Origin: Halopseudomonas xiamenensis
GTDB lineage: Bacteria > Pseudomonadota > Gammaproteobacteria > Pseudomonadales > Pseudomonadaceae
Assembly (NCBI RefSeq): GCF_014219065.1
Contig: NZ_JACLGO010000008.1
Location: forward strand, 62,001 to 126,000
Direction of reading: 5' to 3'
DNA length: 64,000 nt
In this document: positions 31,809 through 41,760 of the stretch, piece by piece
Layout: each line of letters opens with the position of its first letter
Position numbering within the stretch: the stretch's first letter is position 1
Notes under the pieces: generated by a model
Seen by the model: the letters and a program-made list of their open reading frames with translations, nothing else
Databases searched by the model: none
What the model was told of the DNA's origin: nothing
Position numbers and translations under genes: made by a program

Positions 31809-33968
31809 TCAGAAGTCCAGGGTGGTGGACAGGATGAAGGTGCGCGGCGCACCGATCATCAGTGAACCGTCACCGGGATAGCCGCCCGCCGTCGCCCAGT
31901 ACTCCTTGTCCGCCAGGTTCTCGACCCTGGCCCGTAGCGTCAGTTGCTGGTCGCCATCGAGCAGCATGTTGTAGCGCAGGCCGGCGTCGAAGCGGGTCCA
32001 GGATGGCAGTTTCTGCTGGTTCTCGGCATCGGCGTACTGGCTGCCGGTGTGAATGGCGCGGGCATCCAGCGACAACCCGCTGAGCGCCGGCACCATCCAG
32101 TCGAAGCCGACATTGGCCTGCAGCCTTGGCGCGCCGATGGCATCGTTGCCTTCGACATCACTGTCCAGCAGGCTGACGCCGCCCAGCACCGCCAGGCCTG
32201 GGGTGGCCTGGCCGAACAGCGACAGCTCCAGACCACGGTTGCGCTGGTGGCCGATCACGCCATAGATGCCATCTTCCACCCCGGCGATCTGCTTGCGGCT
32301 CTGGTACAGACCGAGGCTGGCGCCGAGGCGTCCGCCGTCATACTTCATGCCCACTTCATTCTGCCGGGTCTTGTATGGCGCCAGTATCTCGCCGACATTG
32401 ATGACCGGATTGCCGCCGGCGTTGGCCGGCGCCACATCACCCTTGACCAGACCTTCGATATGGTTGGCGTAGACCGACACCTGAGGTGTCAGTTGGTAGA
32501 GCACGCCCGCTACCGGCGTGATCGCACTTTCCGAATAGGCCCCGTTGCGCGCACCGTTATTGTAGTCGTAGCTGTAACTGCGGATCTTCTGGTAACGCGC
32601 GCCGAGGGTGATCAGCAGCCGCTCGTCCATGAACGACAGCACATCGGCCAGGGCCAGGCTGGAGGTGCGGGTTTCATCGGTGACCAGGGGGTGATCGAAA
32701 CTGCCGCCAACCAAGGCGGTTGGGGGCGAGGGCACATCGATCGGCTGATAGATATTCCCGGCAAAGGAATCGGAGAACTGGTAGGCATTACGTGAATCCA
32801 TGCGGTAGACCGAGCCGGACAGCGTCACATTATGGCCGATGCTGCCGGTATCGAAACGGCTGCGCAGGCCTGCTTCACCGGTCTTGACCCGGTCTTCGCG
32901 CACGCCGCTGAAGCGTGTGCCAGTGGTATTGCCGGCCAGGTCCTGCACTGTGGGGGTGGTCAAGGCGCTGGACTCGTCGCCGCTGCGCATGCCAGCGGCC
33001 AGCCAGCCGGTCAGTTGATCATTGAAGTCGTACTCGGTGCGCAAGGTACCGAAGGTGTCACGCGCATTGGAGAAGGTCCAGGGCTGGGCGATGCTCTTGT
33101 CCGGGCGCGGTACAGAAGGGATATCCACCCCCGGTGCGATTCTGATGCTCGGCTGGATATCATCGAGCTGATGATCCTGGTGCCCCAGGTCGGCGGAGAG
33201 ACGCAGGCGCTCGCCACGGTAATCCAGGCCCAGGGTGAACAGGCTCAGCTCGGTGGACTCCCCATCGATGGCAGTACCACCATCGCGGCGAGCAACATTC
33301 AGCCGTATACCGATGCGGTCATCGGCCAGGCGCCGGGCGAAATCGCCGGCCATATAGGTTTGGTCACCCGAGCGTACCCCGGCGCTGATCTGGTTCAGCG
33401 GTTGATTGGGTGCGCGCTTGGGCACGATATTGATAGCACCTCCCAGTCCGCTGCCGCCCGGTGCGGCGCCGTTGAGGAAGGCATTGGCGCCACGCAGCAC
33501 TTCGACCCGCTCGATCAGCTCGGCGCCCAGGTACTGCCTGGGCAGCAGGCCGTACAGTCCGTTGTAGGACATGTCATCGGAATAGATCGGCAGGCCACGC
33601 ACCATGTACACCTGCTGGAAGTTGCCGAAGCCCCGGGCGCTGCGTACCGCCGGGTCGTTCTCGACGATATCGGCGACACTGGCAGCCTGCTGGTCCTGGA
33701 TCAACATCTGGGTGTAGCTGGTGATCTGGAATGGCGTCTGCATGTTGTCCTGGTTACCCAGCAGACCGACCCGGCCGCCCTTGGCCACCTGGCCTCCGGC
33801 ATAGGCGGGCGGCAGCCCCTCGGCGGAAGCATCGGCACTGGCACGGACTTCCATTGCGGGCAGGGCCAGGGGATCATCCGGGTTGTCGGTATCCTGGGCG
33901 GTTGCCAGGTGAGGATGGAGTGCGAAGGAGAGTGACAGGACGGTCAAGGTCAGCCGGGATGGATGCAT
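31809..33968 (-). CDS. TonB-dependent siderophore receptor (FhuE/FpvA-type)
   Basis: This 719-aa outer-membrane protein has a signal peptide (VLSLSFALHPHLATAQ), TonB-box region ALPAMEVRASADAS, a plug with YTQMLIQDQQAASVADIVENDPAVRSARGFGNFQQVYMVRGLPIYSDD and LIERVEVLRGANAFLNGAAPGGSGLGGAINIVPKRA, and a barrel ending ILSTTLDF. The absence of an N-terminal signalling domain means no FecI/FecR-type control. The plug pattern is that of ferric-siderophore receptors. A Fur-type site precedes it. A hairpin without T run (31777-31796) separates it from the convergent dehydrogenase gene. Confidence 0.9.
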   Translation of the reverse strand: MHPSRLTLTVLSLSFALHPHLATAQDTDNPDDPLALPAMEVRASADASAEGLPPAYAGGQVAKGGRVGLLGNQDNMQTPFQITSYTQMLIQDQQAASVADIVENDPAVRSARGFGNFQQVYMVRGLPIYSDDMSYNGLYGLLPRQYLGAELIERVEVLRGANAFLNGAAPGGSGLGGAINIVPKRAPNQPLNQISAGVRSGDQTYMAGDFARRLADDRIGIRLNVARRDGGTAIDGESTELSLFTLGLDYRGERLRLSADLGHQDHQLDDIQPSIRIAPGVDIPSVPRPDKSIAQPWTFSNARDTFGTLRTEYDFNDQLTGWLAAGMRSGDESSALTTPTVQDLAGNTTGTRFSGVREDRVKTGEAGLRSRFDTGSIGHNVTLSGSVYRMDSRNAYQFSDSFAGNIYQPIDVPSPPTALVGGSFDHPLVTDETRTSSLALADVLSFMDERLLITLGARYQKIRSYSYDYNNGARNGAYSESAITPVAGVLYQLTPQVSVYANHIEGLVKGDVAPANAGGNPVINVGEILAPYKTRQNEVGMKYDGGRLGASLGLYQSRKQIAGVEDGIYGVIGHQRNRGLELSLFGQATPGLAVLGGVSLLDSDVEGNDAIGAPRLQANVGFDWMVPALSGLSLDARAIHTGSQYADAENQQKLPSWTRFDAGLRYNMLLDGDQQLTLRARVENLADKEYWATAGGYPGDGSLMIGAPRTFILSTTLDF

Positions 33969-33988
33969 GGAGGAGAACTCTAGTAAAT

Positions 33989-34010
33989 GAAAATCCTTAT
34001 CATTATATTT
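33989..34010 (-). promoter_or_regulatory. Fur-type operator before the siderophore receptor
   Basis: On the minus strand AAAATATAATGATAAGGATTTT contains ATAATGATAAG, close to the core of the Fur consensus GATAATGATAATCATTATC. It lies about 20-40 bp upstream of the receptor ATG, where it would overlap the promoter, in a short AT-rich island. Confidence 0.7.
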
Positions 34011-34136
34011 TCATTCGGTAATAAATTGCTACATTTGTAAAGGCGTCGGCCGACGAACCCGCATGACAAGGTTCTGCAAACTTTTAGCCGGTACGGTCGT
34101 CCCAGATAAGGGACGGATGATCAACGGGGAGAGAAG

Positions 34137-35012
34137 ATGTCTTTTCTGAAACTGCGCAACGCCGGGGCGCTGACCATAGTGAAGCGGACCGCCAAGGCCT
34201 TCAGCGAGGACGACATGTCCACCTATGCCGCAGCACTGGCGTATCGGGCGCTGTTTTCGATCTTTCCCTTCGTGCTGTTTCTCATGGCCATGCTGGGCTT
34301 TCTGCATCTACCCGATTTCTTCGACTGGCTGCGCGAGCAGGCAGCATTGGTGCTGCCGCCGATCGCGCTGGACCAGGTCAACCCGGTGATCGATCAGTTG
34401 CAGCAGAGCCAGGGCGGGCTGCTGTCGTTCGGCATACTGCTGGCGCTGTGGACCGCCTCGATTGGCGTACGCTCGCTGATGAACGCGATGAACAAGGCTT
34501 ACCGCGTGGAGGAGGGGCGCCCCAGCTGGAAGCTGTTCCTGCTGTCGGTGCTGTATACCATCGGTATCGCTGTCATGCTGTTGCTGGCGGCCGGCTTCAT
34601 GACCCTGGGGCCGCAGGTGATGACATGGCTGGCGGCGCAGATCGGCCTGGAGCAGGTGCTGGTGGTCATCTGGGCCTGGCTGCGCTGGCCGGTGGCGATC
34701 CTGCTGCTGATGCTGGCGGTGGCGCTGATCTATTACGCCACACCGGATGTGAAGCAGGAGTTCCGCTTCATCACCCCGGGCTCGGTAATAGCGGTGATCG
34801 TCTGGCTTGCCGCTTCGATAGGCTTTGGCATCTATGTGCAGAACTTCGCCAACTACAACGCGACCTACGGCAGCATTGGCGCCATCATCGTCCTGCTGCT
34901 GTATTTCTATATCAGTGCTGCCGTGCTGCTATTGGGCGCCGAGCTGAATGCGGCCATCGAGCATGCCTCGGTCGAAGGCAAGGATGTGGGGGAGAAGGTG
35001 GCGGATGAGTAG
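34137..35012 (+). CDS. YihY/BrkB family inner-membrane protein (short form)
   Basis: This 291-aa protein has six hydrophobic helices and the family marks DDMSTYAAALAYRALFSIFPFVLFLMAMLGFL, LWTASIGVRSLMNAMNKAYRVEEGRPSWKLFLLS and NYNATYGSIGAIIVLLLYFYISAAVLLLGAELNAAIEHA. The family is of unknown function; it was once misnamed ribonuclease BN. A GGGGAGAG ribosome site supports the start. A second, longer member is encoded at 43943-45199. Confidence 0.9.
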   Translation: MSFLKLRNAGALTIVKRTAKAFSEDDMSTYAAALAYRALFSIFPFVLFLMAMLGFLHLPDFFDWLREQAALVLPPIALDQVNPVIDQLQQSQGGLLSFGILLALWTASIGVRSLMNAMNKAYRVEEGRPSWKLFLLSVLYTIGIAVMLLLAAGFMTLGPQVMTWLAAQIGLEQVLVVIWAWLRWPVAILLLMLAVALIYYATPDVKQEFRFITPGSVIAVIVWLAASIGFGIYVQNFANYNATYGSIGAIIVLLLYFYISAAVLLLGAELNAAIEHASVEGKDVGEKVADE

Positions 35013-35033
35013 CTTGCAGCCCTTCTCCCTGCC

Positions 35034-35999
35034 TCACCGGCAGTTGCCCGCCTTGCGATAACCACTGGCCTGGGCCTCGGTCTCGCTGTCGAACCAGACG
35101 ATATTCCTCTGCGCTACCTGGGCGTAACCGGGGCAACCGGCTGGCAGGTGATAGAGCTTGCTGTTGCGGTTGCCGATGATACGCGTGGCGGTTGCCTGCG
35201 GGATGTCGCTGCTGCGCGGTGCGCTGGCGGCCGGTCTGGCGGTGCTGACCAGGCCATCGCCGCTGTTGCGGTGATTCAGCGTCCACTGCCGCTCGCCACT
35301 GACGAAGGGGTTGCCGTGCCCCATCAACCGGCTGATGCGTCGATCCCGCTCGTGTTCCCAGCTCGTGGGCGGGTGCTGGTTGTGCCAGGCCATCAACAGC
35401 CGCTGCTGCTGGCTGGACATGTTCAGATCATAGCGGTCATGCATGTAGAACCAGACCCTGGCGATCTGACCCTTGACCTGGTCGCGGGGCTCGACCACCC
35501 GCTCGGAGAACTCCACCTTGAAGTCGCACTGGCCATGCCGATAGGGCGTACCCGGCAGCATGCCGAAGCGGAAGTTGCTGCGGTCGGCATTGGTTTCGCC
35601 GATGGCCGGAGTCAGGTTATGCAGGTCGGCTTCCATGATATTGAACGCCGGATCGCTGTTCTTGCAGTTGCTGCGTCCGCCCTGTTGCCAGCATTGGCGC
35701 TGCTGGCCGAACAGCGATGCCGGCACTATGTGTTCCCACTCAATGCGGCTGGCGCGGTTGGGCTGGGCACGGGTCTGGTAGCCGCAACTGGCGTGATCCA
35801 CCACGCCGCCGGAGCGCCCGGCCCATTCCCAGGTGCAGCCACAGTAGAAGCTGCCATGCTCGTTGCGGTCATGGTAGACCTGCTGGCGGGCCTGCACCTT
35901 GGCGGCTTCGAAGGTGGCCGGCGCGGCGGCCAGAGAGGGTGGAAGACAGAACAGGCAGGCAAGAACAACCAGTAGGGTACGGCGACAGGATCTGAACAT
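35034..35999 (-). CDS. Periplasmic endonuclease I (EndA/NucM) with C-terminal Ada-type metal-binding motif
   Basis: This 321-aa protein has a signal peptide (LLVVLACLFCLPPSLAA) and the endonuclease I core: FYCGCTWEWAGRSGGVVDHASCGYQ, RIEWEHIVPASLFG (His-Me-finger WEHIVPAS), NIMEADLHNLTPAIGETNADRSNFRFG and CDFKVEFSERVVEPRDQVKGQIARVWFYMHDRY. Four Cys before the catalytic region suggest disulfides. A C-terminal domain IIGNRNSKLYHLPAGCPGYAQ...VWFDSETEAQASGYRKAGNC is a small Ada-like metal-binding motif. It cuts DNA outside the cytoplasm. Confidence 0.92.
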   Translation of the reverse strand: MFRSCRRTLLVVLACLFCLPPSLAAAPATFEAAKVQARQQVYHDRNEHGSFYCGCTWEWAGRSGGVVDHASCGYQTRAQPNRASRIEWEHIVPASLFGQQRQCWQQGGRSNCKNSDPAFNIMEADLHNLTPAIGETNADRSNFRFGMLPGTPYRHGQCDFKVEFSERVVEPRDQVKGQIARVWFYMHDRYDLNMSSQQQRLLMAWHNQHPPTSWEHERDRRISRLMGHGNPFVSGERQWTLNHRNSGDGLVSTARPAASAPRSSDIPQATATRIIGNRNSKLYHLPAGCPGYAQVAQRNIVWFDSETEAQASGYRKAGNCR

Positions 36000-36117
36000 T
36001 GAACGACTTATAGCAATGGAGAACCGGGATATCCGATACTGCGGGCTGGTATTGTAAGCGACTGAAACGATTAGGGAAAACCGTATCCATCATAGCGCGG
36101 TCTGGTCCAACTCCGTC

Positions 36118-36229
36118 CGTCATTGCGAGCCCGTAGGGCGTGGCAATCCATCGGGGCAGGCCATGCAGTGCTGGCCGGGGGACATCGTGCTTGTGGATTG
36201 CTTCACCGCTTTGCGGTTCGCAATGACGA
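36118..36229. repeat. Interspersed palindromic repeat (REP-like)
   Basis: CGTCATTGCGAG (36118-36129) and CGTGGCAATCC (36139-36149) are mirrored by GGATTGCTTC (36195-36204) and CGCAATGACG (36219-36228), giving an imperfect hairpin. The same arms recur at 54692-54725 and 54785-54821. The remainder of the 36000-36381 gap shows a ribosome site for the dehydrogenase and nothing else. Confidence 0.8.
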
Positions 36230-36381
36230 AATAGGAGAATTCTCGCTGAAGGGGGGAGTGGGGAATATTCATACTGTGAATGCCCATCATCAGCGGGTTT
36301 CGTTTTTATTCGGCGCGGCTTTTTCGTACTGTATTGCTCCATTCGATTTCCGATAAATACACACTGTGGAGAAGGGCTGCT

Positions 36382-37602
36382 ATGGCTTCGTTCGAGGACA
36401 TCAAAAAGGTAGGTGTGATTGGTGCTGGCACCATGGGTCGAGGCATCGTCATGAATTTCGTCAACGCCGGTTATCCGGTGGTCTGGCTGGACGTGAATGC
36501 CGAGATGCTGGACAAGGGGCTGGTCGAGATCGCCAACGTCTACAAGCGCTCGGTGGCCCAACAGCGCTTCGACGAGGCCGAAGCCCAGGCGCGTGTGCAG
36601 CGGATTTCCACCACGCAGCAGTACGCCGACCTGGCGGACATGGATCTGGTAGTCGAAGCCGTCTACGAGAACATGGACCTGAAGAAAACCATCTTTGCCG
36701 AGCTGGACAAAGCGGTGAAGCCATCGGCCATCCTGGCCACCAACACTTCCTATCTGGATATCGACGAGATTGCTTCGGCGACCCAGCGTCCGGCCCAGGT
36801 GCTGGGCCTGCACTTCTTCAGCCCCGCGCATATCATGAAGCTGCTCGAAGTGGTGCGTGGCAAGGCCACTGCCCAGGACGTGCTGGATGCCTGCCTGGCG
36901 GTCGGCAAGAAGATCGGCAAGGAAGCGGTACTGGCCGGCAACTGCCACGGCTTTATCGGCAACCGCATGCTGTCCATGTATTCACGTCAGTCCCGCGAGG
37001 TGGTGCTCGAAGGCGCTACGCCGTGGCAGGTGGACCAGGCGCTGCAGGGCTTCGGCATGGCCATGGGCCCGTACCGCATGTATGACGTGGTGGGTGTGGA
37101 CCTGGGCTGGCGCTCCCGCCAGCTGGCCGGCCTCGGTCGTGGTGAGCCGATCGTGTGGCTGGACAACCGACTGTGCGAGATGGAGCGTTTCGGCCAGAAG
37201 AGTGGTCATGGCTTCTACCGTTACGAGCCGGGTAGCCGCCAGGCCATCCATGATCCGGAAACCGACATGATGGCCCGTGAAGTAGCTGAAGAAGCGGGCT
37301 ATACCCAGCGCGATGTGGCTGACGAGGAAATCGTGCAGCGCTGCATCCTGGCGCTGGTCAATGAGGGCGCGCGGATTCTCGACGAGGGTTTTGCCGAGAG
37401 TGCCGAGGATATCGACCGCGTTTACCGTTTCGGCTACGGCTTCCCCGCCGAGCGTGGCGGACCCATGGCTTATGCCGATAGCCTGGGGCTGGATGTGGTA
37501 CTGCAACAGATCCGTGAGCTGGAAGAGCGCCAGGGTGAGTTCTGGAAGCCCGCGGCTGGCCTGGTCAAGCGTGCTGAGGCAGGTGGGAAGTTCATCGGCT
37601 GA
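36382..37602 (+). CDS. 3-hydroxyacyl-CoA dehydrogenase (FadB-type, stand-alone)
   Basis: The 406-aa protein starts at MASFEDIKKVGVIGAGTMGRGIV; in-frame sequence upstream is low-quality and a GAGAAGGGC ribosome site supports 36382. The NAD-binding GAGTMG motif, ILATNTSYLDIDEIASATQRPAQVLGLHFFSPAHIMKLLEVVRG (catalytic His region) and a duplicated C-terminal domain ending FGYGFPAERGGPMAYADSLGL match the dehydrogenase half of the multifunctional beta-oxidation enzyme. No hydratase domain is attached. It oxidises L-3-hydroxyacyl-CoA to 3-ketoacyl-CoA. It is a single-gene unit followed by a terminator. Confidence 0.9.
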   Translation: MASFEDIKKVGVIGAGTMGRGIVMNFVNAGYPVVWLDVNAEMLDKGLVEIANVYKRSVAQQRFDEAEAQARVQRISTTQQYADLADMDLVVEAVYENMDLKKTIFAELDKAVKPSAILATNTSYLDIDEIASATQRPAQVLGLHFFSPAHIMKLLEVVRGKATAQDVLDACLAVGKKIGKEAVLAGNCHGFIGNRMLSMYSRQSREVVLEGATPWQVDQALQGFGMAMGPYRMYDVVGVDLGWRSRQLAGLGRGEPIVWLDNRLCEMERFGQKSGHGFYRYEPGSRQAIHDPETDMMAREVAEEAGYTQRDVADEEIVQRCILALVNEGARILDEGFAESAEDIDRVYRFGYGFPAERGGPMAYADSLGLDVVLQQIRELEERQGEFWKPAAGLVKRAEAGGKFIG

Positions 37603-37621
37603 GAGCATGGCTGATATGAAG

Positions 37622-37646
37622 AAGGCGCCGATCGTGGCGCCTTTTT
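37622..37646 (+). terminator. Rho-independent terminator
   Basis: An 8-bp stem (37622-37629 with 37636-37643) with GATCGT loop ends in TTTTT, 20 bases after the dehydrogenase stop. Confidence 0.85.
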
Positions 37647-37780
37647 CGTTTGCCTGCAGTATCCGTGCTGGCCCGTCGTCGCGCAGGGACGCGACAACCC
37701 GAACCGGGGGTGTAGCGCCCCTGCGCTACGCCAGCGAACTGGCAGCCACCGGAACCGCCGGTGCCTGGCTGCAGGCCTGC

Positions 37781-38539
37781 TCAGTTACTCCTGACTGGCT
37801 TGCCCACCACCGGCTCGCCATTCAGAGTCGCTTCCTTGAGTACGATCTGGTAATGCTGGCCGTCGGTCTCCACCTGGCTCAGGCGCACCAGCAGGTAGTG
37901 CCAGTCCTTGGCGAACCACAGGGTGGTTTCGCGCTTGGCGCCGGGTTCGCGCACGCGTTCGACCTCAACCGCATCGAACTGGCCATTACGGGTGGTGACG
38001 CGCTGTTCGCCGACCACGCGGAACTGGTACTGCTCGACCTCATCGCCATCCACTACGCGGTAGGTCATTTCCTTCTTGCCGGCGACCAGATCACGTTGCA
38101 GAGCCAGTTGATAGGTGGTCTTGTCCAGCAGACCGGGCTCGGTTGGCAGGCTGAAGGCATCCTTCTTGTGTTCGCCGCTGACCAACCCTGCGTCCCAGTC
38201 GAAGCTCTGGGTCGTCACTCGACCGCGCCCAAGGCCCTTGCGCTCGTAGCGGTAGTTGAGGGGGACCAACTGGTCGTTCTCCAGCTTCAGTACGCTCTCT
38301 TCGGTCAGCCTAGCGACGAACATGCTGGCATGGAATGCCAACTGCCAGGTGCCATCGGCATTGGCCTGCAAGCTATGGGTGGCTTCGCCGTTGACCGGGA
38401 TATTCTTCATGTCGGCGGCGTAGCTGGCGGTAAAGGGCACCAGTTCCTGGGCCATGGTCAGGCTGCTGGCCAGGCTCAGCGCGGCGACGGCCAACCAGCG
38501 GCCAGGACGGCGGAACAAGAGCGAACTGCTGTCAGTCAT
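37781..38539 (-). CDS. DUF3108 domain protein (secreted)
   Basis: The 252-aa protein starts MTDSSSLLFRRPGRWLAVAALSLASSLTMAQ with a signal peptide. LVPFTASYAADMKNIPVNGEATHSL and LVPLNYRYERKGLGRGRVTTQSFDWDAGLVSGEHKKDAFSLPTEPGLLDKTTYQLALQRDLVAGKKEMTYRVVDG are the DUF3108 pattern. Its start overlaps purN by eight bases, the order seen in Pseudomonas (PA0943-PA0944). It probably acts in the periplasm or outer-membrane face; function unknown. Confidence 0.88.
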   Translation of the reverse strand: MTDSSSLLFRRPGRWLAVAALSLASSLTMAQELVPFTASYAADMKNIPVNGEATHSLQANADGTWQLAFHASMFVARLTEESVLKLENDQLVPLNYRYERKGLGRGRVTTQSFDWDAGLVSGEHKKDAFSLPTEPGLLDKTTYQLALQRDLVAGKKEMTYRVVDGDEVEQYQFRVVGEQRVTTRNGQFDAVEVERVREPGAKRETTLWFAKDWHYLLVRLSQVETDGQHYQIVLKEATLNGEPVVGKPVRSN

Positions 38540-39203
38540 TGCGGTGACCTCGCATGTCTGTTTCGAATTGATCCAGCCTGAGGCCACAGGGTGCGATGGC
38601 GTTGCCATCCAGGCAGGCGTGACCATCCACCAGCCGCAGGCGGCCACTGATGTACAGCATAGCAGCCTGCGGGTAGAGTCTGTGCTCGGTCTCGCGCACG
38701 CGCTCGGCCAGGCTGTCGGCGGTGTCATCGACCAGTACCGGCACGTGCGATTGCATGATCGCCGGGCCGCCGTCCAGCTCCTCGGTGACGAAGTGCACGG
38801 TGGCGCCGTGCTCGCAGTCGCCCGCCTCCAGCGCCCGCCGGTGGGTATGCAGGCCGGTGTACTTGGGCAACAGCGAAGGGTGGATATTCAGCAGCCGCCC
38901 ATGATAGCGGGCGACGAAGCCGGGGGTGAGGATGCGCATGAAGCCGGCCAGGATCACCAGTTCGGGGGTGTGGGCGTCGATCAACGCGGCCAGCGCCTGG
39001 TCATAGCTGGCCCGGTCCGGGAAGTCGCGATGATCCAGTACCTCGGTGGCAATGCCGGCCCGCGCGGCCCGCTCCAGCCCATAGGCATCGGCGCGGTTGG
39101 AGATCACCGCGACGATATTGGCCTGCTGCGGATGCAGGCTGTCGATGAAGGCCTGCAGGTTGCTGCCTGACCCGGAAATCAGTATGACGGTGCGGCAACT
39201 CAC
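38532..39203 (-). CDS. purN: Phosphoribosylglycinamide formyltransferase PurN
   Basis: This 223-aa protein transfers the formyl group of 10-formyltetrahydrofolate to GAR in purine synthesis. VILISGSGSNLQAFIDSL binds the phosphate; NIHPSLLPKYTGLHTHRRALEAGDCEHGATVHFVTEELDGGPAI holds the catalytic Asn-His-Asp set (Asn in NIHPSLLP, His in HGATVH, Asp in EELDGG). It starts four bases after the purM stop. Confidence 0.97.
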   Translation of the reverse strand: MSCRTVILISGSGSNLQAFIDSLHPQQANIVAVISNRADAYGLERAARAGIATEVLDHRDFPDRASYDQALAALIDAHTPELVILAGFMRILTPGFVARYHGRLLNIHPSLLPKYTGLHTHRRALEAGDCEHGATVHFVTEELDGGPAIMQSHVPVLVDDTADSLAERVRETEHRLYPQAAMLYISGRLRLVDGHACLDGNAIAPCGLRLDQFETDMRGHRND

Positions 39204-39206
39204 GTA

Positions 39207-40271
39207 TCAGCGGCCGTTACGCAGTACGACAGCCTCGCCGCTGGTATCGGCCTGCTCGATGCTGCCGATGATCCAGGGTTGTTCGCCGGCCTGTTGCAGT
39301 ACCTGCAGGGCCTGGTCAGCCTGATCGGCAGCGACGCAGATGACCATGCCGACGCCGCAGTTGAGCACGCGGTGCATTTCGGTTTCATCCACGTTGCCCT
39401 GTTGTTGCAGCCAGTCGAACACGGCTGGGCGTTGCCAGCTGCTCAGGTCGATGCTGGCGCTGGCGTTGTCGGGCAGCACGCGCGGAATGTTCTCCAGCAG
39501 GCCGCCGCCGGTGATGTGAGCCATGGCCTTGACCGCGCCGGTCTGCTTGATCAGTTGCAGCAGTGCCTTGACGTAGATGCGGGTCGGCGCCATCAGCAGG
39601 TCGGTCAGCGGCTGGCCGTCCAGTTGCACGGTATTGATATCGACACCGGCGACCTCGATGATCTTGCGGATCAGCGAATAGCCGTTGGAATGCGGGCCGG
39701 AGGACGGCAGGGCCAGCAGCACGTCGCCGGGCTGCACCTTGCTGCCATCGATGATCTCGGACTTCTCCACCACGCCGACGCAGAAACCGGCCAGGTCGTA
39801 GTCGTCACCTTCGTACATGCCGGGCATCTCGGCGGTCTCGCCACCGACCAGGGCGCAGCCGGCCAGCTCGCAGCCAGCACCGATGCCGGTCACCACCTGG
39901 GCGGCGACGTCGACATTCAGCTTGCCGGTGGCGTAGTAGTCGAGGAAGAACAGCGGCTCGGCGCCACACACCACCAGGTCATTGACGCACATGGCCACCA
40001 GGTCGATACCGATCTGGTCATGCCTGGCCAGGTCCATCGCCAGGCGCAGCTTGGTGCCGACGCCATCGGTGCCGGATACCAGCACCGGCTGCCGGTAGCC
40101 CGCCGGGATCTCGCACAGCGCGCCGAAGCCGCCCAGGCCGCCCATGACTTCCGGGCGGGCGGTGCGTTTGGCGACGTGCTTGATGCGATCGACCAGCGCG
40201 TTGCCTGCGTCGATATCGACACCGGCGTCCTTGTAACTGATGGAAGGCTTGGAGGGCGTTTGGCTGCTCAT
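39207..40271 (-). CDS. purM: Phosphoribosylformylglycinamidine cyclo-ligase PurM (AIR synthetase)
   Basis: This 354-aa protein closes the imidazole ring of AIR with [90 protein letters not shown] and [19 protein letters not shown] are all family signatures. First gene of purM-purN-DUF3108. Confidence 0.97.
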   Translation of the reverse strand: MSSQTPSKPSISYKDAGVDIDAGNALVDRIKHVAKRTARPEVMGGLGGFGALCEIPAGYRQPVLVSGTDGVGTKLRLAMDLARHDQIGIDLVAMCVNDLVVCGAEPLFFLDYYATGKLNVDVAAQVVTGIGAGCELAGCALVGGETAEMPGMYEGDDYDLAGFCVGVVEKSEIIDGSKVQPGDVLLALPSSGPHSNGYSLIRKIIEVAGVDINTVQLDGQPLTDLLMAPTRIYVKALLQLIKQTGAVKAMAHITGGGLLENIPRVLPDNASASIDLSSWQRPAVFDWLQQQGNVDETEMHRVLNCGVGMVICVAADQADQALQVLQQAGEQPWIIGSIEQADTSGEAVVLRNGR

Positions 40272-40495
40272 GCGTGGGTCTCGAGTGATCAGAAGAGGAG
40301 GCGATTGGCCTGGCTTGAGGCTGTCGCGATATAGCGCGCTAGTGTAGCAAATTCATGGCCGCCGCGACCATGCCCGGGCGACTTTGGCCGGCCGCGGTTG
40401 CCGGCGCTGCGGCGCTTGTTTAATGTATGCGCTTTATGACGCTGTTTCATGGCCGCTTCGGGGCAGGCAGCAGACACCAGATGGTGGAATTACCC

Positions 40496-41713
40496 ATGCG
40501 TTTCAAGCAAAGAGTCCGCGCGCTCCTGTTGTGCACTGCCGCCCTGGCGTCGCTACCCGTTGCGGCGGCGGTGCTGGATGATCTCTACCAGGTGCGCCTG
40601 GTCCAGGAAGAGGGCCAGAGCCGCGACGAGGCCATGCGTGAGGCCGCTACCGTGATGTTGCAGCGCCTGGCCGGTAACAAGGTGGACCTGCAGCGTCCGG
40701 CTATCGCCACTGCATTGCAGACGCCGCAGGAGTTGATGCGGCGGATAGGCTCGGCCGAGGGCGGCCAACTGCGTATCGAGTTCGAGCCTGACGCGGTGGG
40801 CAGGGTGCTCAGGGACGCCGATCAGCCTGCGCTGGGTCGCAATCGGCCGGGAATAGTGCTGTGGGCGGTGGAAACCGGCGAGCTGGGTGATCGGACGCTG
40901 AATCCGGTGGCGCCCTGGGCGCTGCGTCTCAAGCAGGCGGCACAGCATCGGGCGGTGGCGCTGAGTTTTCCGCTGGGTGACCTGCAGGACATGGCGCTGG
41001 TCAGCGAAGAGCTGATTCGCCAGGCCAGCCAGCAGGAGCTGCTCGAGGCCAGTGAACGCTATCCGGCGGAGGGCACCCTGGCCCTGACCATTGCCGGAGA
41101 GGATGAGCAGACCACCCTGAACTGGACATTGTGGCTCAACGACCAGCGTGACTCCGGGCGCATCAGCGGGACCGCTGAACAGGCCGCCGACGAGCTGATG
41201 CGGCGCCTGGCCGATGCGGTATTCGAGCAGTATGCGATTCCCGCCGGGACGGCTGCCGGTGGCGAGCTGTCCGGCTGGCAACTGCAGGTCGAAGGTATCG
41301 ACAGCGTCGCAGCCTACTCCGGTCTGCTGCGCATGCTGCGGCAACTGGGCACCCAGCAGCAGCCCAGGCTGCTGGCGATCGATGGCGATACCGTGCTGCT
41401 GCAGGTCAGCTTCCCCGGCAGCGAGGCGCAGCTGGAGCGCATGCTCAACCTGGACATGCGCTTGCAGCGCATTCCCGAGCCGCCGCCGGAGCCTGAGCCG
41501 GTTGTCGAGCCGGAGCCCGCACTCGATATGACGCCGACAGTCCCGGCTGACGATGGATTTGCCGATATCGAGGGGGAACTGGCCATCGACCATCTGCCAG
41601 CCGACGCTGCCGGCAGTGCCGACGAGCCGGAGGCAGCGCTGCCGGAGCAGGTGCAGCCGGTGCAGCCGCCGACTCCGGCCTTGCCGACACTCTACTTTCG
41701 CTGGCGCGGGTAA
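40496..41713 (+). CDS. DUF2066 family exported protein
   Basis: The start MRFKQRVRALLLCTAALASLPVAAA (40496) gives a clean signal peptide; earlier in-frame starts do not. The 405-aa protein shows the DUF2066 core: LYQVRLVQEEGQSRDEAMREAATVMLQRLAGN and AWALRLKQAAQHRAVALSFPLGDLQDM. A Pro/Glu-rich tail (EPPPEPEPVVEPEPAL) runs to the end. It stands before hda, as in Pseudomonas (PA0946-PA0947). Function unknown; likely periplasmic. Confidence 0.87.
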   Translation: MRFKQRVRALLLCTAALASLPVAAAVLDDLYQVRLVQEEGQSRDEAMREAATVMLQRLAGNKVDLQRPAIATALQTPQELMRRIGSAEGGQLRIEFEPDAVGRVLRDADQPALGRNRPGIVLWAVETGELGDRTLNPVAPWALRLKQAAQHRAVALSFPLGDLQDMALVSEELIRQASQQELLEASERYPAEGTLALTIAGEDEQTTLNWTLWLNDQRDSGRISGTAEQAADELMRRLADAVFEQYAIPAGTAAGGELSGWQLQVEGIDSVAAYSGLLRMLRQLGTQQQPRLLAIDGDTVLLQVSFPGSEAQLERMLNLDMRLQRIPEPPPEPEPVVEPEPALDMTPTVPADDGFADIEGELAIDHLPADAAGSADEPEAALPEQVQPVQPPTPALPTLYFRWRG

Positions 41714-41760
41714 GGACGGTCGATGCGCGGCAGTGCAGATGACAAGGCGGAGCGCAACTG